In this document: in pieces, positions 52,297 to 61,303 of the stretch | How positions within the stretch are numbered: position 1 is the stretch's first letter | Layout of the letters: each line of letters starts with the position of its first letter | DNA from: Exiguobacterium sp. s193 | GTDB lineage: Bacteria; Bacillota; Bacilli; Exiguobacteriales; Exiguobacteriaceae | Direction of reading: 5' to 3' | NCBI RefSeq assembly: GCF_018618755.1 | Contig: NZ_JACSMR010000002.1 | Coordinates: 1 to 64,000, forward strand | Length of the DNA: 64,000 nt | Program-made: the position numbers and the translations under genes | Notes under the pieces: model-generated | What the model was told of the DNA's origin: nothing | The model's input: the letters and a program-made list of their open reading frames with translations, nothing else | Databases searched by the model: none

Positions 52297-52924
52297 ACGA
52301 TTTCACTCGATTGGAGATCGGGAAAATCCGTTGGAAAAATTCGATTAATGGACCATTCAATAATAAGAACACAAAGGTTCCGACACCAATACCAATCAAT
52401 TCGTGTTCAACAAGCGAGAGAATACTTGCGATGAGGAACGGAATCGCTAAACTGATGGTCGCACCGATTGTCGTACTTTTGAAACGACTGATTAACGATT
52501 TCATCAAATAATCAGGCGGCATCAAGACGAAGCCGATTTGGAGGTAAAGCGCGAGGCCTAACGAAATCATCGGCATCCCAATTATCATGTAGATGGAACG
52601 AACGATTAGCGTTGAAGGGACATAGAGCAGCTGATGGATCGCTAAGAAGAAATCAATCGCTGCCCCGAACAAGACGACGAGTGAAAAGCTTAAGATGATC
52701 GTCCACCAACTAAAACGACTTCCTAAAGCGAGGGCACTGCCGAGTGCGAAGATATGCAGGCAAACGATCGCTAATCCGACCGTTAAAGGTGAGATTCTCG
52801 CTAAAGCTTCGCTAGCGGAAGTCCAAGGTGCACTTCCGATTGCGGCGGTTACCATAAAACTGTTTCCTAAGGCATTGATGATGATGGAAAATAAGTAGAT
52901 CGTAATTCGTTTTTGTTGACTCAT
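52295..52924 (-). CDS. YczE/YyaS/YitT-family membrane protein
   Basis: A 209-aa protein with five predicted membrane helices and the family-like N-terminal stretch INALGNSFMVTAAIGSAPW. Function is unknown; relatives include YczE, linked in some Bacilli to lipopeptide synthetase function. The strong Shine-Dalgarno AAAGGAGGTGA is 30 nt from the ATG, separated by a small hairpin. Confidence 0.75.
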   Translation of the reverse strand: MSQQKRITIYLFSIIINALGNSFMVTAAIGSAPWTSASEALARISPLTVGLAIVCLHIFALGSALALGSRFSWWTIILSFSLVVLFGAAIDFFLAIHQLLYVPSTLIVRSIYMIIGMPMISLGLALYLQIGFVLMPPDYLMKSLISRFKSTTIGATISLAIPFLIASILSLVEHELIGIGVGTFVFLLLNGPLIEFFQRIFPISNRVKS

Positions 52925-52931
52925 GGTGGAA

Positions 52932-52965
52932 CGTAGCAGGTGATGCTACGCTTCTCACCTCCTTT
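52932..52965 (-). promoter_or_regulatory. Shine-Dalgarno displaced by a hairpin
   Basis: On the minus strand AAAGGAGGTGA (52955-52965) is followed by GAAG and the stem-loop CGTAGCA-TCACC-TGCTACG (52932-52950). Then come TTCCACC and ATG 52924. Folding would cut the effective spacing from 30 to about 11 nt. Confidence 0.6.
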
Positions 52966-53094
52966 TCAGACGGTTTCACGTTAAGGTATACCCTAAATTC
53001 GTCAATTCTTTTCACATGAATTCAGGAAAGGGCATTGCGGAACTGTGAGTGAACACGACATACTGATATCAAACTACAGAAATGGGGAGAGCCG

Positions 53095-53658
53095 ATGACA
53101 TACTTTGGTCAGAAGATTTTACCGTCCGTCAGAAAGCTAGAGGACTTTGAGAAAATGTTGAAAAGTCCTTATGAATATGGAGTCCTGCTCGAAATGCACG
53201 TGTCGCGTCTGAAGTCTGTTTATGAGCTGGCAAACCGATATGATAAAAAAATGTTTTTACATATGGATTTAGTTCAAGGTCTTAAAAATGATGAATATGC
53301 GACGGAATATGTCTGCCAAGAATTAAAGCCATATGGGGTCATTTCGACGAAAGCGAGCGTCATCTTAAAGGCACGCCAAAAGAAAGTGAAGACGATGCAA
53401 CGGATGTTCCTGCTCGATTCCAGTTCACTTGAAAAAAGTTATCAGTTGATGGAGCGGACTCAACCTGATTATATCGAAGTCCTACCCGGATTGATGCCGA
53501 AATACATTGAGGAAGTCAAACGAAAAACAGGGCGGCTCGTTTTTGCGGGTGGATTGATTGATACGGTTGATGAAGTAGAACAGGCGATTGCGGCGGGGGC
53601 GTCGAGTATTACGACGTCCAATAAAGATTTGTGGCGACATTTTGAACCAGAACGATGA
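53095..53658 (+). CDS. glpP: Glycerol operon antiterminator GlpP
   Basis: An RNA-binding regulator that, with glycerol-3-phosphate, prevents termination in the leaders of glp mRNAs. The 187-aa TIM-barrel-like protein shows KMFLHMDLVQGLKNDEYATE, RMFLLDSSSLEKS and VFAGGLIDTVDEVEQAIAAG. It lies directly upstream of glpF-glpK-glpD, and both target leaders are in this window. Confidence 0.94.
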   Translation: MTYFGQKILPSVRKLEDFEKMLKSPYEYGVLLEMHVSRLKSVYELANRYDKKMFLHMDLVQGLKNDEYATEYVCQELKPYGVISTKASVILKARQKKVKTMQRMFLLDSSSLEKSYQLMERTQPDYIEVLPGLMPKYIEEVKRKTGRLVFAGGLIDTVDEVEQAIAAGASSITTSNKDLWRHFEPER

Positions 53659-53688
53659 AAGCGCTATGATAAAACGCACAGAAAGTGT

Positions 53689-53717
53689 TTGACAGCGTTT
53701 TCATCGATTGTTATAGT
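53689..53717 (+). promoter_or_regulatory. glpFK promoter
   Basis: Consensus TTGACA (53689-53694) and TATAGT (53712-53717) are 17 bp apart, giving a start near 53724. The leader to glpF is about 120 nt. Confidence 0.85.
53690..53703 (+). promoter_or_regulatory. Catabolite-responsive element (cre) on the glpFK promoter
   Basis: TGACAGCGTTTTCA fits the CcpA site TGWAANCGNTNWCA with one mismatch (C at position 4). It overlaps the -35 and the spacer, where bound CcpA would block polymerase. A similar arrangement is known for Bacillus glpFK. Confidence 0.75.
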
Positions 53718-53722
53718 GACAT

Positions 53723-53815
53723 TAAGTTAATACAAAGTGACGGAGAAATCGGAGATTCACGCTTTTATTCCCTTTGAGTAATTCTCAAAGGGAGGAAGTG
53801 TGATTCTCTTTTTTT
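53723..53815 (+). promoter_or_regulatory. GlpP-dependent antitermination leader of glpFK
   Basis: TAAGTTAATA (53723-53732) and CGGAGAAATCGGAGA (53741-53755) are shared with the glpD leader. A terminator follows: GAGATTCAC (53752-53760) pairs with the GTGATTCTC near 53800-53808, and CCCTTTGAG pairs with CTCAAAGGG. Eight T follow. The purine-rich box overlaps the 5' arm of the terminator, as expected if GlpP binding there prevents the hairpin. Confidence 0.82.
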
Positions 53816-53846
53816 TGTTGCTATTTTCATAAAGGGGGAAAAGGAT

Positions 53847-56208
<2,362 letters not shown>

Positions 56209-56213
56209 GGGTA

Positions 56214-56297
56214 TAAGTTAATAAACCGGTCGGAGAATATGGAGAGACCACAACAGCAGTTGGCATAGTCAGCTTGTTCGTTGTGGTCTCTTTTTTT
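56214..56297 (+). promoter_or_regulatory. GlpP-dependent antitermination leader of glpD
   Basis: TAAGTTAATA (56214-56223) and CGGAGAATATGGAGA (56231-56245) match the glpF leader in sequence and spacing. A perfect 12-bp stem AGAGACCACAAC / GTTGTGGTCTCT (56243-56254 / 56280-56291) and a T-run form the terminator. The second GGAGA overlaps the 5' arm. Confidence 0.85.
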
Positions 56298-56327
56298 CTT
56301 TTTCGAACCTTACAGGAGGAACTATTC

Positions 56328-58001
56328 ATGGCTAACCTATCCTTTTCAAGCAAAAACCGTACAGACGTCTACAATCGATTGACGCGGGAAGAACTAGATT
56401 TACTTGTCGTCGGTGGCGGAATTACTGGTGCAGGAATCGCACTTGATGCTGCGTCACGTGGCATGAAAATCGGACTCGTAGAAATGCAAGACTTCGCAGC
56501 AGGAACGTCAAGCCGTTCAACGAAACTCGTGCATGGTGGTTTACGTTACCTGAAACAGTTCGAAATCCAAATGGTCGCTGAAGTCGGGAAAGAACGAGCA
56601 ATCGTATATGAGAACGGACCACACGTCACGACACCAGAATGGATGTTACTACCGATGCATAAAGGTGGTACATTCGGACCGTTCAGTACGTCAATCGGAC
56701 TTCGTGTCTATGATTTCTTAGCGGGCGTCAAACGTTCAGAATGGCGTTCGATGTTATCTGCGAAAGAAACACTCGCAAAAGAACCATTAGTCAAACAAGA
56801 TGGACTCAAAGGTGGCGGGTATTACGTTGAGTATCGGACAGATGACGCGCGATTGACAATTGAAGTCATGAAAGAAGCAGTCAGTCACGGAGCACGTGTC
56901 GTCAACTATACGAAAGCGGAAGAAATCATCTATGAAGCAGGTAAAGTCGTTGGCATGCGCGTGACAGATCTTTTAACAGGAGACGTCCATGAAATCCGTG
57001 CTAAAAAAGTTGTCAATGCAACAGGTCCATGGGTAGATGAGTTACGTGAAAAAGATGGTTCGAAAGTCGGGAAACAACTTCGCCTGACAAAAGGTGTCCA
57101 CGTCGTCATCGATCAATCAAAATTCCCACTCAAACAAGCCGTTTACTTTGATACGCCAGATGGTCGGATGATCTTCGCGATTCCGCGTGATGGCAAAGCA
57201 TACGTCGGGACAACGGACACATTCTTTGATAAAGATACGGCACACCCGAAATTTACGGTCGAAGACCAAGAGTATGTTTTAGATGCAATCCGCTATATGT
57301 TCCCAGAAGTAAAAGTCACAGCAGAAGACGTCGAGTCAAGCTGGGCTGGTGTTCGTCCGTTGATTTATGAAGAAGGTAAAGATCCTTCTGAAATTTCACG
57401 AAAAGATGAAGTGTGGCAGTCAGAGTCAGGACTCATCACAATCGCAGGTGGTAAATTGACAGGATACCGTAAAATGGCGGAACATGTTGTCAACCTGGTC
57501 GCAAAATTATTGAAAGAAGAAACAAACCGTGCTTACGCACGTTGTTCAACAAAAAACATGCCGATTTCTGGTGGACATGTCGACGGAGCGAAAGGTTATG
57601 AACGCTTCTTGAAATCACAAGCGCCAGCGAACGGACTCACTTCAGAAGAAGTTTTATTCCTTGCGAAACGTTATGGCTCAAATATCTCAGAAGTATTGAC
57701 GTATGCGGCAGCTTACGATCATGCAGAAACAAAACTTCCACGGGACGTCTATGCTCAATTGCATTATGGTATCGAGCAAGAAATGGTTGCACGTCCAGTC
57801 GATTTCTTCATCCGTCGGACCGGAGCTGTCTTCTTCAACATCGACTGGGCTCGTCAGTATAAAGACGCAGTCATCGAAGAGATGAAACAACACTTGAACT
57901 GGACGGAAGAACAAACGAAACAGTATACAGAAGAATTAGAAATTGAAATTCATGATGCGTCACACGCACTCGTTACTGAAAAAGCTTCTGCTGCTAACTG
58001 A
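56328..58001 (+). CDS. glpD: Aerobic glycerol-3-phosphate dehydrogenase
   Basis: A membrane-associated FAD enzyme that oxidises glycerol-3-phosphate to dihydroxyacetone phosphate and passes electrons to quinone. From ATG 56328 (AGGAGGA upstream) it has 557 aa. The N-terminal FAD fold [19 protein letters not shown] and [17 protein letters not shown] are diagnostic. The upstream frame to 56274 runs through the leader terminator and is rejected. Confidence 0.96.
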   Translation: MANLSFSSKNRTDVYNRLTREELDLLVVGGGITGAGIALDAASRGMKIGLVEMQDFAAGTSSRSTKLVHGGLRYLKQFEIQMVAEVGKERAIVYENGPHVTTPEWMLLPMHKGGTFGPFSTSIGLRVYDFLAGVKRSEWRSMLSAKETLAKEPLVKQDGLKGGGYYVEYRTDDARLTIEVMKEAVSHGARVVNYTKAEEIIYEAGKVVGMRVTDLLTGDVHEIRAKKVVNATGPWVDELREKDGSKVGKQLRLTKGVHVVIDQSKFPLKQAVYFDTPDGRMIFAIPRDGKAYVGTTDTFFDKDTAHPKFTVEDQEYVLDAIRYMFPEVKVTAEDVESSWAGVRPLIYEEGKDPSEISRKDEVWQSESGLITIAGGKLTGYRKMAEHVVNLVAKLLKEETNRAYARCSTKNMPISGGHVDGAKGYERFLKSQAPANGLTSEEVLFLAKRYGSNISEVLTYAAAYDHAETKLPRDVYAQLHYGIEQEMVARPVDFFIRRTGAVFFNIDWARQYKDAVIEEMKQHLNWTEEQTKQYTEELEIEIHDASHALVTEKASAAN

Positions 58002-58010
58002 ATGAAATAA

Positions 58011-58047
58011 GTGAAAAGCCCCCGACGTGTCGTCGGGGGCTTTTCAC
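58011..58047 (+). terminator. Terminator hairpin after glpD, left copy
   Basis: GTGAAAAGCCCCCGACG-TGT-CGTCGGGGGCTTTTCAC, a 17-bp perfect stem. Only four T are present and they belong to the stem; the repeat element starts at 58050. Confidence 0.82.
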
Positions 58048-58049
58048 AC

Positions 58050-58414
58050 TGTAGACAAAGTGCCATCGGGAGATCAAGCGTCTTTTTTCGTTACTTTCCT
58101 CGGGCGAGGCGCAAGCCGTTGCTCCTTGATCCTAACGGACAACGAGCAGGGTCTTGCCTGCCTCTGAAAGTGCGTTAAAAACGCACTTTTCCCCGTAGGA
58201 GTCAACGAAACGTGACGCTTTTTAGGTAATACCGTGACGGGAAGCCGGGCATGCAGACGGTTTAAAGCGCAATCCGTCTCGAATCGCTTTTTAAGCGAAA
58301 AGCAATCGGTCGCGGCGCGGAAGATTGCCGCTTTGAAGACGAGGCGAGACAGGGAAGCGCGACTGGATTATCTCTCGTTATCGCATGTTCACGCTTCATA
58401 AGCATTTATCGACA
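58050..58414 (+). repeat. Interspersed repeat, copy B (365 bp)
   Basis: Begins with TGTAGACAA (58050-58058) and ends with TTATCGACA (58406-58414), two mismatches from the expected terminus. Most of it aligns base by base with the copy at 51867, except about 20 bp missing around the CTGCAGCTTTGCTGTAG palindrome, where it reads GGTCGCGGCGCGGAAGATTG. No credible gene lies inside. Confidence 0.85.
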
Positions 58415-58419
58415 TGCTG

Positions 58420-58449
58420 TGCCCCCGACGATACGTCGGGGGCATTTTT
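58420..58449 (+). terminator. Terminator hairpin, right copy
   Basis: TGCCCCCGACG-ATA-CGTCGGGGGCA followed by five T. The stem equals that of the left copy, but the loop differs (ATA against TGT). Confidence 0.78.
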
Positions 58450-58537
58450 CCATGACTTGAAATCAGATTTATTGCAAGCGGTGCCGGTGAGGATTATGCT
58501 TAGTCCATACTGAAAAATCAAAGGGAGTTGGACTGAA

Positions 58538-59221
58538 ATGAAAGTAGAAGTATGGTCAGATTACGCGTGTCCGTTTTGTTATATCGGGAAAAAACGTCTG
58601 GAAAAAGCAATTGAAGCGAATGGAATGAAAAATGTCGAAGTCGAATTTAAAAGTTTTGAACTTGATCCGAATGCACCGACTGAACCGACGAAAGGATTAT
58701 ATGAAATTCTTGCTTCGAAATACGGTACGACAGTCGAGGAAGCACGTAATATGTCACAAGGCATTGTCGAATCGGCGAAAGCAGACGGATTAATGTACGA
58801 AATGGATCGTGTCGTTCCGGCAAATACATTTGAAGCTCATCGCTTAACTCAACTTGCGAAAAAACATGGTAAAATGGATGAGATATCGGAAGCACTCTTT
58901 CAGTCGTATTTCATGAAAGGTGAAAACTTGAATGATTCATCCGTCTTGACGCGCGTTGCACAGGAAGTCGGTCTCGACTCAGATATGGTCCAGGCATTCC
59001 TCGCGTCAGATACTTCAACAACTGAAGTCCGCGAGGAAGAAGATATGGCACGCGAACTTGGTGTGACAGGAGTCCCGTTCTTCGTATTTGACCGAAAATA
59101 TGCGATTTCAGGGGCGCAACCTGTTGAAGCGTTCACGCAAGTGATGGACCGGATTCAAGCAGAGCAAAAGATTGAAGTCGTAGCAGATGGTGATGCTTGC
59201 GGAGTCGATGGTTGTAACTAA
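58538..59221 (+). CDS. DsbA-family dithiol oxidoreductase (FrnE-like)
   Basis: A cytosolic thioredoxin-fold protein of 227 aa (no signal peptide). The redox motif CPFC occurs in SDYACPFCYIGKKRLEKA, with a helical insertion and the cis-Pro loop GVTGVPFFVF. The C-terminal tail DGDACGVDGCN adds two more cysteines; FrnE of Deinococcus also has an extra cysteine pair near its C-terminus. Substrates are unknown. Confidence 0.88.
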   Translation: MKVEVWSDYACPFCYIGKKRLEKAIEANGMKNVEVEFKSFELDPNAPTEPTKGLYEILASKYGTTVEEARNMSQGIVESAKADGLMYEMDRVVPANTFEAHRLTQLAKKHGKMDEISEALFQSYFMKGENLNDSSVLTRVAQEVGLDSDMVQAFLASDTSTTEVREEEDMARELGVTGVPFFVFDRKYAISGAQPVEAFTQVMDRIQAEQKIEVVADGDACGVDGCN

Positions 59222-59255
59222 AATCTTAGGCTAACAAAAGGAGAACGTACCCTAC

Positions 59256-60245
59256 ATGAAACTTATCTTTCATCCTGAAATTCGAGATGCGCGGATTAAC
59301 CTTGCCGTTGAAGAATTTATCCTGAATAACTTGAACGTCAATGAAGAAGACTATTTTTTATTTTATATCAATGGTCCTTCCATCATTGTCGGAAAAAATC
59401 AAAATACGAATGAAGAAGTCAACCTCAAGTACGTCGAGGATCATGGCATTCACGTCGTCCGTCGCCTATCTGGCGGTGGAGCTGTCTACCATGACGAAGG
59501 AAACCTGAACTTCAGTTTCTTGACGAAAGATGATGGCGATTCGTTTAATAACTACAAAAAATTCACGGAACCTGTCGTGCAAGCCCTCCACAAGCTAGGG
59601 GTAGAGGCGGAATTATCTGGGCGAAACGACATTCATGTCGGAACGCGTAAGATTAGCGGGAATGCCCAGTTTACGACGCGTGGACGCATGTTTAGCCACG
59701 GGACTTTGATGCTTGATTCGAATATTGAAGAAGTCGTCAATGCGCTAGTCGTCAGCGAAGAAAAAATGCGGTCAAAAGGAATCAAATCAGTTCGTAGTCG
59801 TGTCGCAAACATTTCTGAATTCTTGACGGAGCCGTTGACGATGGATCAATTCGTTGATCATCTGCTCGCTTCGATTTATGAAGGAAAAGAAATCGAGCGC
59901 TATACGTTGACGGAAGAGGACTGGGAAAAAGTGAACGCCATTTCAGCAGAACGTTACGGCAATTGGGACTGGAACTTCGGCAAGTCTCCGAAGTTTGATG
60001 TCATCCATAAAAAACGTTTTCCAATCGGAACGATTGATTTCCGCTTGAACGTCACGAAGGGAATCATTCAAGAAGCGAAAATCTATGGAGATTTCTTTGG
60101 TGTCGCAGATGCCTCGGAAATTGCCCAAGCATTAGAAGGAAAACGATACGACCGTGCGTCACTGCGCGAAGTCTTAAGCCAGTATGAATTAAAAAAATAT
60201 TTTGGTGCTGTCGACCTCGATGAAGTACTCGACGTTTTAGCATAA
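59256..60245 (+). CDS. lplJ: Lipoate--protein ligase
   Basis: Attaches free lipoate, via lipoyl-AMP, to E2/GcvH domains. The 329-aa protein has the biotin/lipoate ligase core RRLSGGGAVYHDEGNLNFSF, the catalytic-Lys region GTRKISGNAQF, and a C-terminal accessory domain. AAAGGAG precedes the ATG. A terminator follows after 15 nt. Confidence 0.94.
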   Translation: MKLIFHPEIRDARINLAVEEFILNNLNVNEEDYFLFYINGPSIIVGKNQNTNEEVNLKYVEDHGIHVVRRLSGGGAVYHDEGNLNFSFLTKDDGDSFNNYKKFTEPVVQALHKLGVEAELSGRNDIHVGTRKISGNAQFTTRGRMFSHGTLMLDSNIEEVVNALVVSEEKMRSKGIKSVRSRVANISEFLTEPLTMDQFVDHLLASIYEGKEIERYTLTEEDWEKVNAISAERYGNWDWNFGKSPKFDVIHKKRFPIGTIDFRLNVTKGIIQEAKIYGDFFGVADASEIAQALEGKRYDRASLREVLSQYELKKYFGAVDLDEVLDVLA

Positions 60246-60260
60246 GCTTTTTTGGGAAAA

Positions 60261-60296
60261 CTCTCTCTATCAACTTGCATAGGGGGAGCTTTTTTT
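60261..60296 (+). terminator. Terminator after lplJ overlapping the next ribosome binding site
   Basis: CTCTCTCTAT (60261-60270) pairs with ATAGGGGGAG (60279-60288), including two G:U pairs, and CTTTTTTT follows. The 3' arm contains the AGGGGGAG Shine-Dalgarno of the next gene. Confidence 0.75.
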
Positions 60297-61184
60297 ATGG
60301 GCTACAATAAAGATAACTTTTTAGAAGGTACGTTAGAGGATTTCATTCATTTTGAACAGGTCTCAGAGGGGTTACCAAAAACTGAGGATAATCAACCGCT
60401 CCCTTACTATGAACGTGACGATTATCGTGCGGCCGGGAAATTAAAAGGCAAGGTCGCAATCATCACTGGTGGTAATTCCGGAATCGGACGTGCCGTATCA
60501 CTTGCTTACACGCTAGAGGGTGCTAAAATCGTTATCGCGTTCCATGGAGACTTAGAAGGTGCTGAAGAAACGAAAGCACGTGTCGAAGAGCTTGGTGGAG
60601 AAGTGCTCCTTTCTAAAGGCGACATTGGAGACGCAACGTATTGTGAAGAACTTGTTCAAAAAACAATCGACAAATTCGGTCGCCTCGATATCGTCGTCAA
60701 TAACGCGAGTATGCAAAAACCGAAGGACTCGCTTCTTGATATTGAAGATGAGTCGATGGAGAAGACCTTTAAAACGAATATTTTTGGCATGATGCGCCTC
60801 GCACGGGCTGCTTTACCACACCTCAAGCAAGGGTCTGCCATCATCAATACAACATCATCAACAGCGTATGAAGGAAATGCGCTCTTAATCGATTATTCCT
60901 CGACGAAAGGGGCAATCGTCAGCTTCACGCGAAGCCTCTCGATGAACCTTGCGAAACAAGGAATTCGTGTCAATGCCGTCGCTCCTGGTCCGATTTGGAC
61001 GCCGTTGATTACGGAGACTTTCCCTGATGAATCGGTGAAAACATTCGGTAAGAATACACCGATGGATCGTCCAGGACAACCGGCTGAAATGGCATCGGCG
61101 TATGTATTCTTAGCATGTAACGACTCAAGTTATATGACAGGACAAGTGCTTCATCTCAATGGTGGGGTTATTGTCAACGGTTAA
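60297..61184 (+). CDS. SDR-family oxidoreductase (glucose dehydrogenase-like)
   Basis: An NAD(P)-dependent short-chain dehydrogenase of 295 aa. An N-terminal extension of about 45 residues precedes the cofactor loop TGGNSGIG (57-64), which is typical of the larger YhdF/YhxC-type SDRs of Bacilli. The catalytic residues are S (in NTTSSTAYEG), Y200 and K204 (YSSTK). ATG 60297 is 8 nt from AGGGGGAG. The substrate is unknown, probably a polyol or aldehyde. Confidence 0.88.
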   Translation: MGYNKDNFLEGTLEDFIHFEQVSEGLPKTEDNQPLPYYERDDYRAAGKLKGKVAIITGGNSGIGRAVSLAYTLEGAKIVIAFHGDLEGAEETKARVEELGGEVLLSKGDIGDATYCEELVQKTIDKFGRLDIVVNNASMQKPKDSLLDIEDESMEKTFKTNIFGMMRLARAALPHLKQGSAIINTTSSTAYEGNALLIDYSSTKGAIVSFTRSLSMNLAKQGIRVNAVAPGPIWTPLITETFPDESVKTFGKNTPMDRPGQPAEMASAYVFLACNDSSYMTGQVLHLNGGVIVNG

Positions 61185-61195
61185 CGATAAAGAAC

Positions 61196-61224
61196 GTGAA
61201 AACGTTTCCAAAAAATGATATACT
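61196..61224 (+). promoter_or_regulatory. Candidate promoter of lcfA
   Basis: Extended -10 TGATATACT with a weak -35 (GTGAAA, 61196-61201) at 17 bp. The predicted start, about 61231, lies inside the 5' arm of the upstream gene's terminator. Confidence 0.5.
61197..61210 (+). promoter_or_regulatory. Catabolite-responsive element (cre) upstream of lcfA
   Basis: TGAAAACGTTTCCA fits the CcpA site TGWAANCGNTNWCA with one mismatch. It covers the -35 position of the promoter whose extended -10 TGATATACT is at 61216-61224. Confidence 0.7.
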
Positions 61225-61262
61225 ATCCATACTAACGCTATAGTTATGTATGGATTTTTTTT
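61225..61262 (+). terminator. Terminator between the SDR and lcfA genes
   Basis: ATCCATACTAAC (61225-61236) pairs with GTTATGTATGGAT (61243-61255) with one bulge, followed by eight T. Confidence 0.8.
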
Positions 61263-61272
61263 ACGCAAAAAA

Positions 61273-61290
61273 TGAATGGTTGTTCATTTG
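61273..61290 (+). promoter_or_regulatory. FadR-like operator in front of lcfA
   Basis: TGAATGGTTGTTCATTTG has the half-sites TGAATG and TCATTYR with the spacing of the Bacillus FadR operator. It lies downstream of the predicted start site and 13 bp before the first ATG, where bound repressor would block elongation. Confidence 0.65.
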
Positions 61291-61303
61291 AAGGGGGAAG
61301 TTG

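Noticed and set aside
51746..52511. Open frames inside and across the 51.9-kb repeat
   Set aside because: They cross the terminator hairpins, lack ribosome binding sites and are not preserved in the other copies.
53693..53703. Reading the glpF upstream palindrome as a LexA or GntR site
   Set aside because: The cre consensus fits better and its place over the -35 agrees with known control of glpFK in Bacilli.
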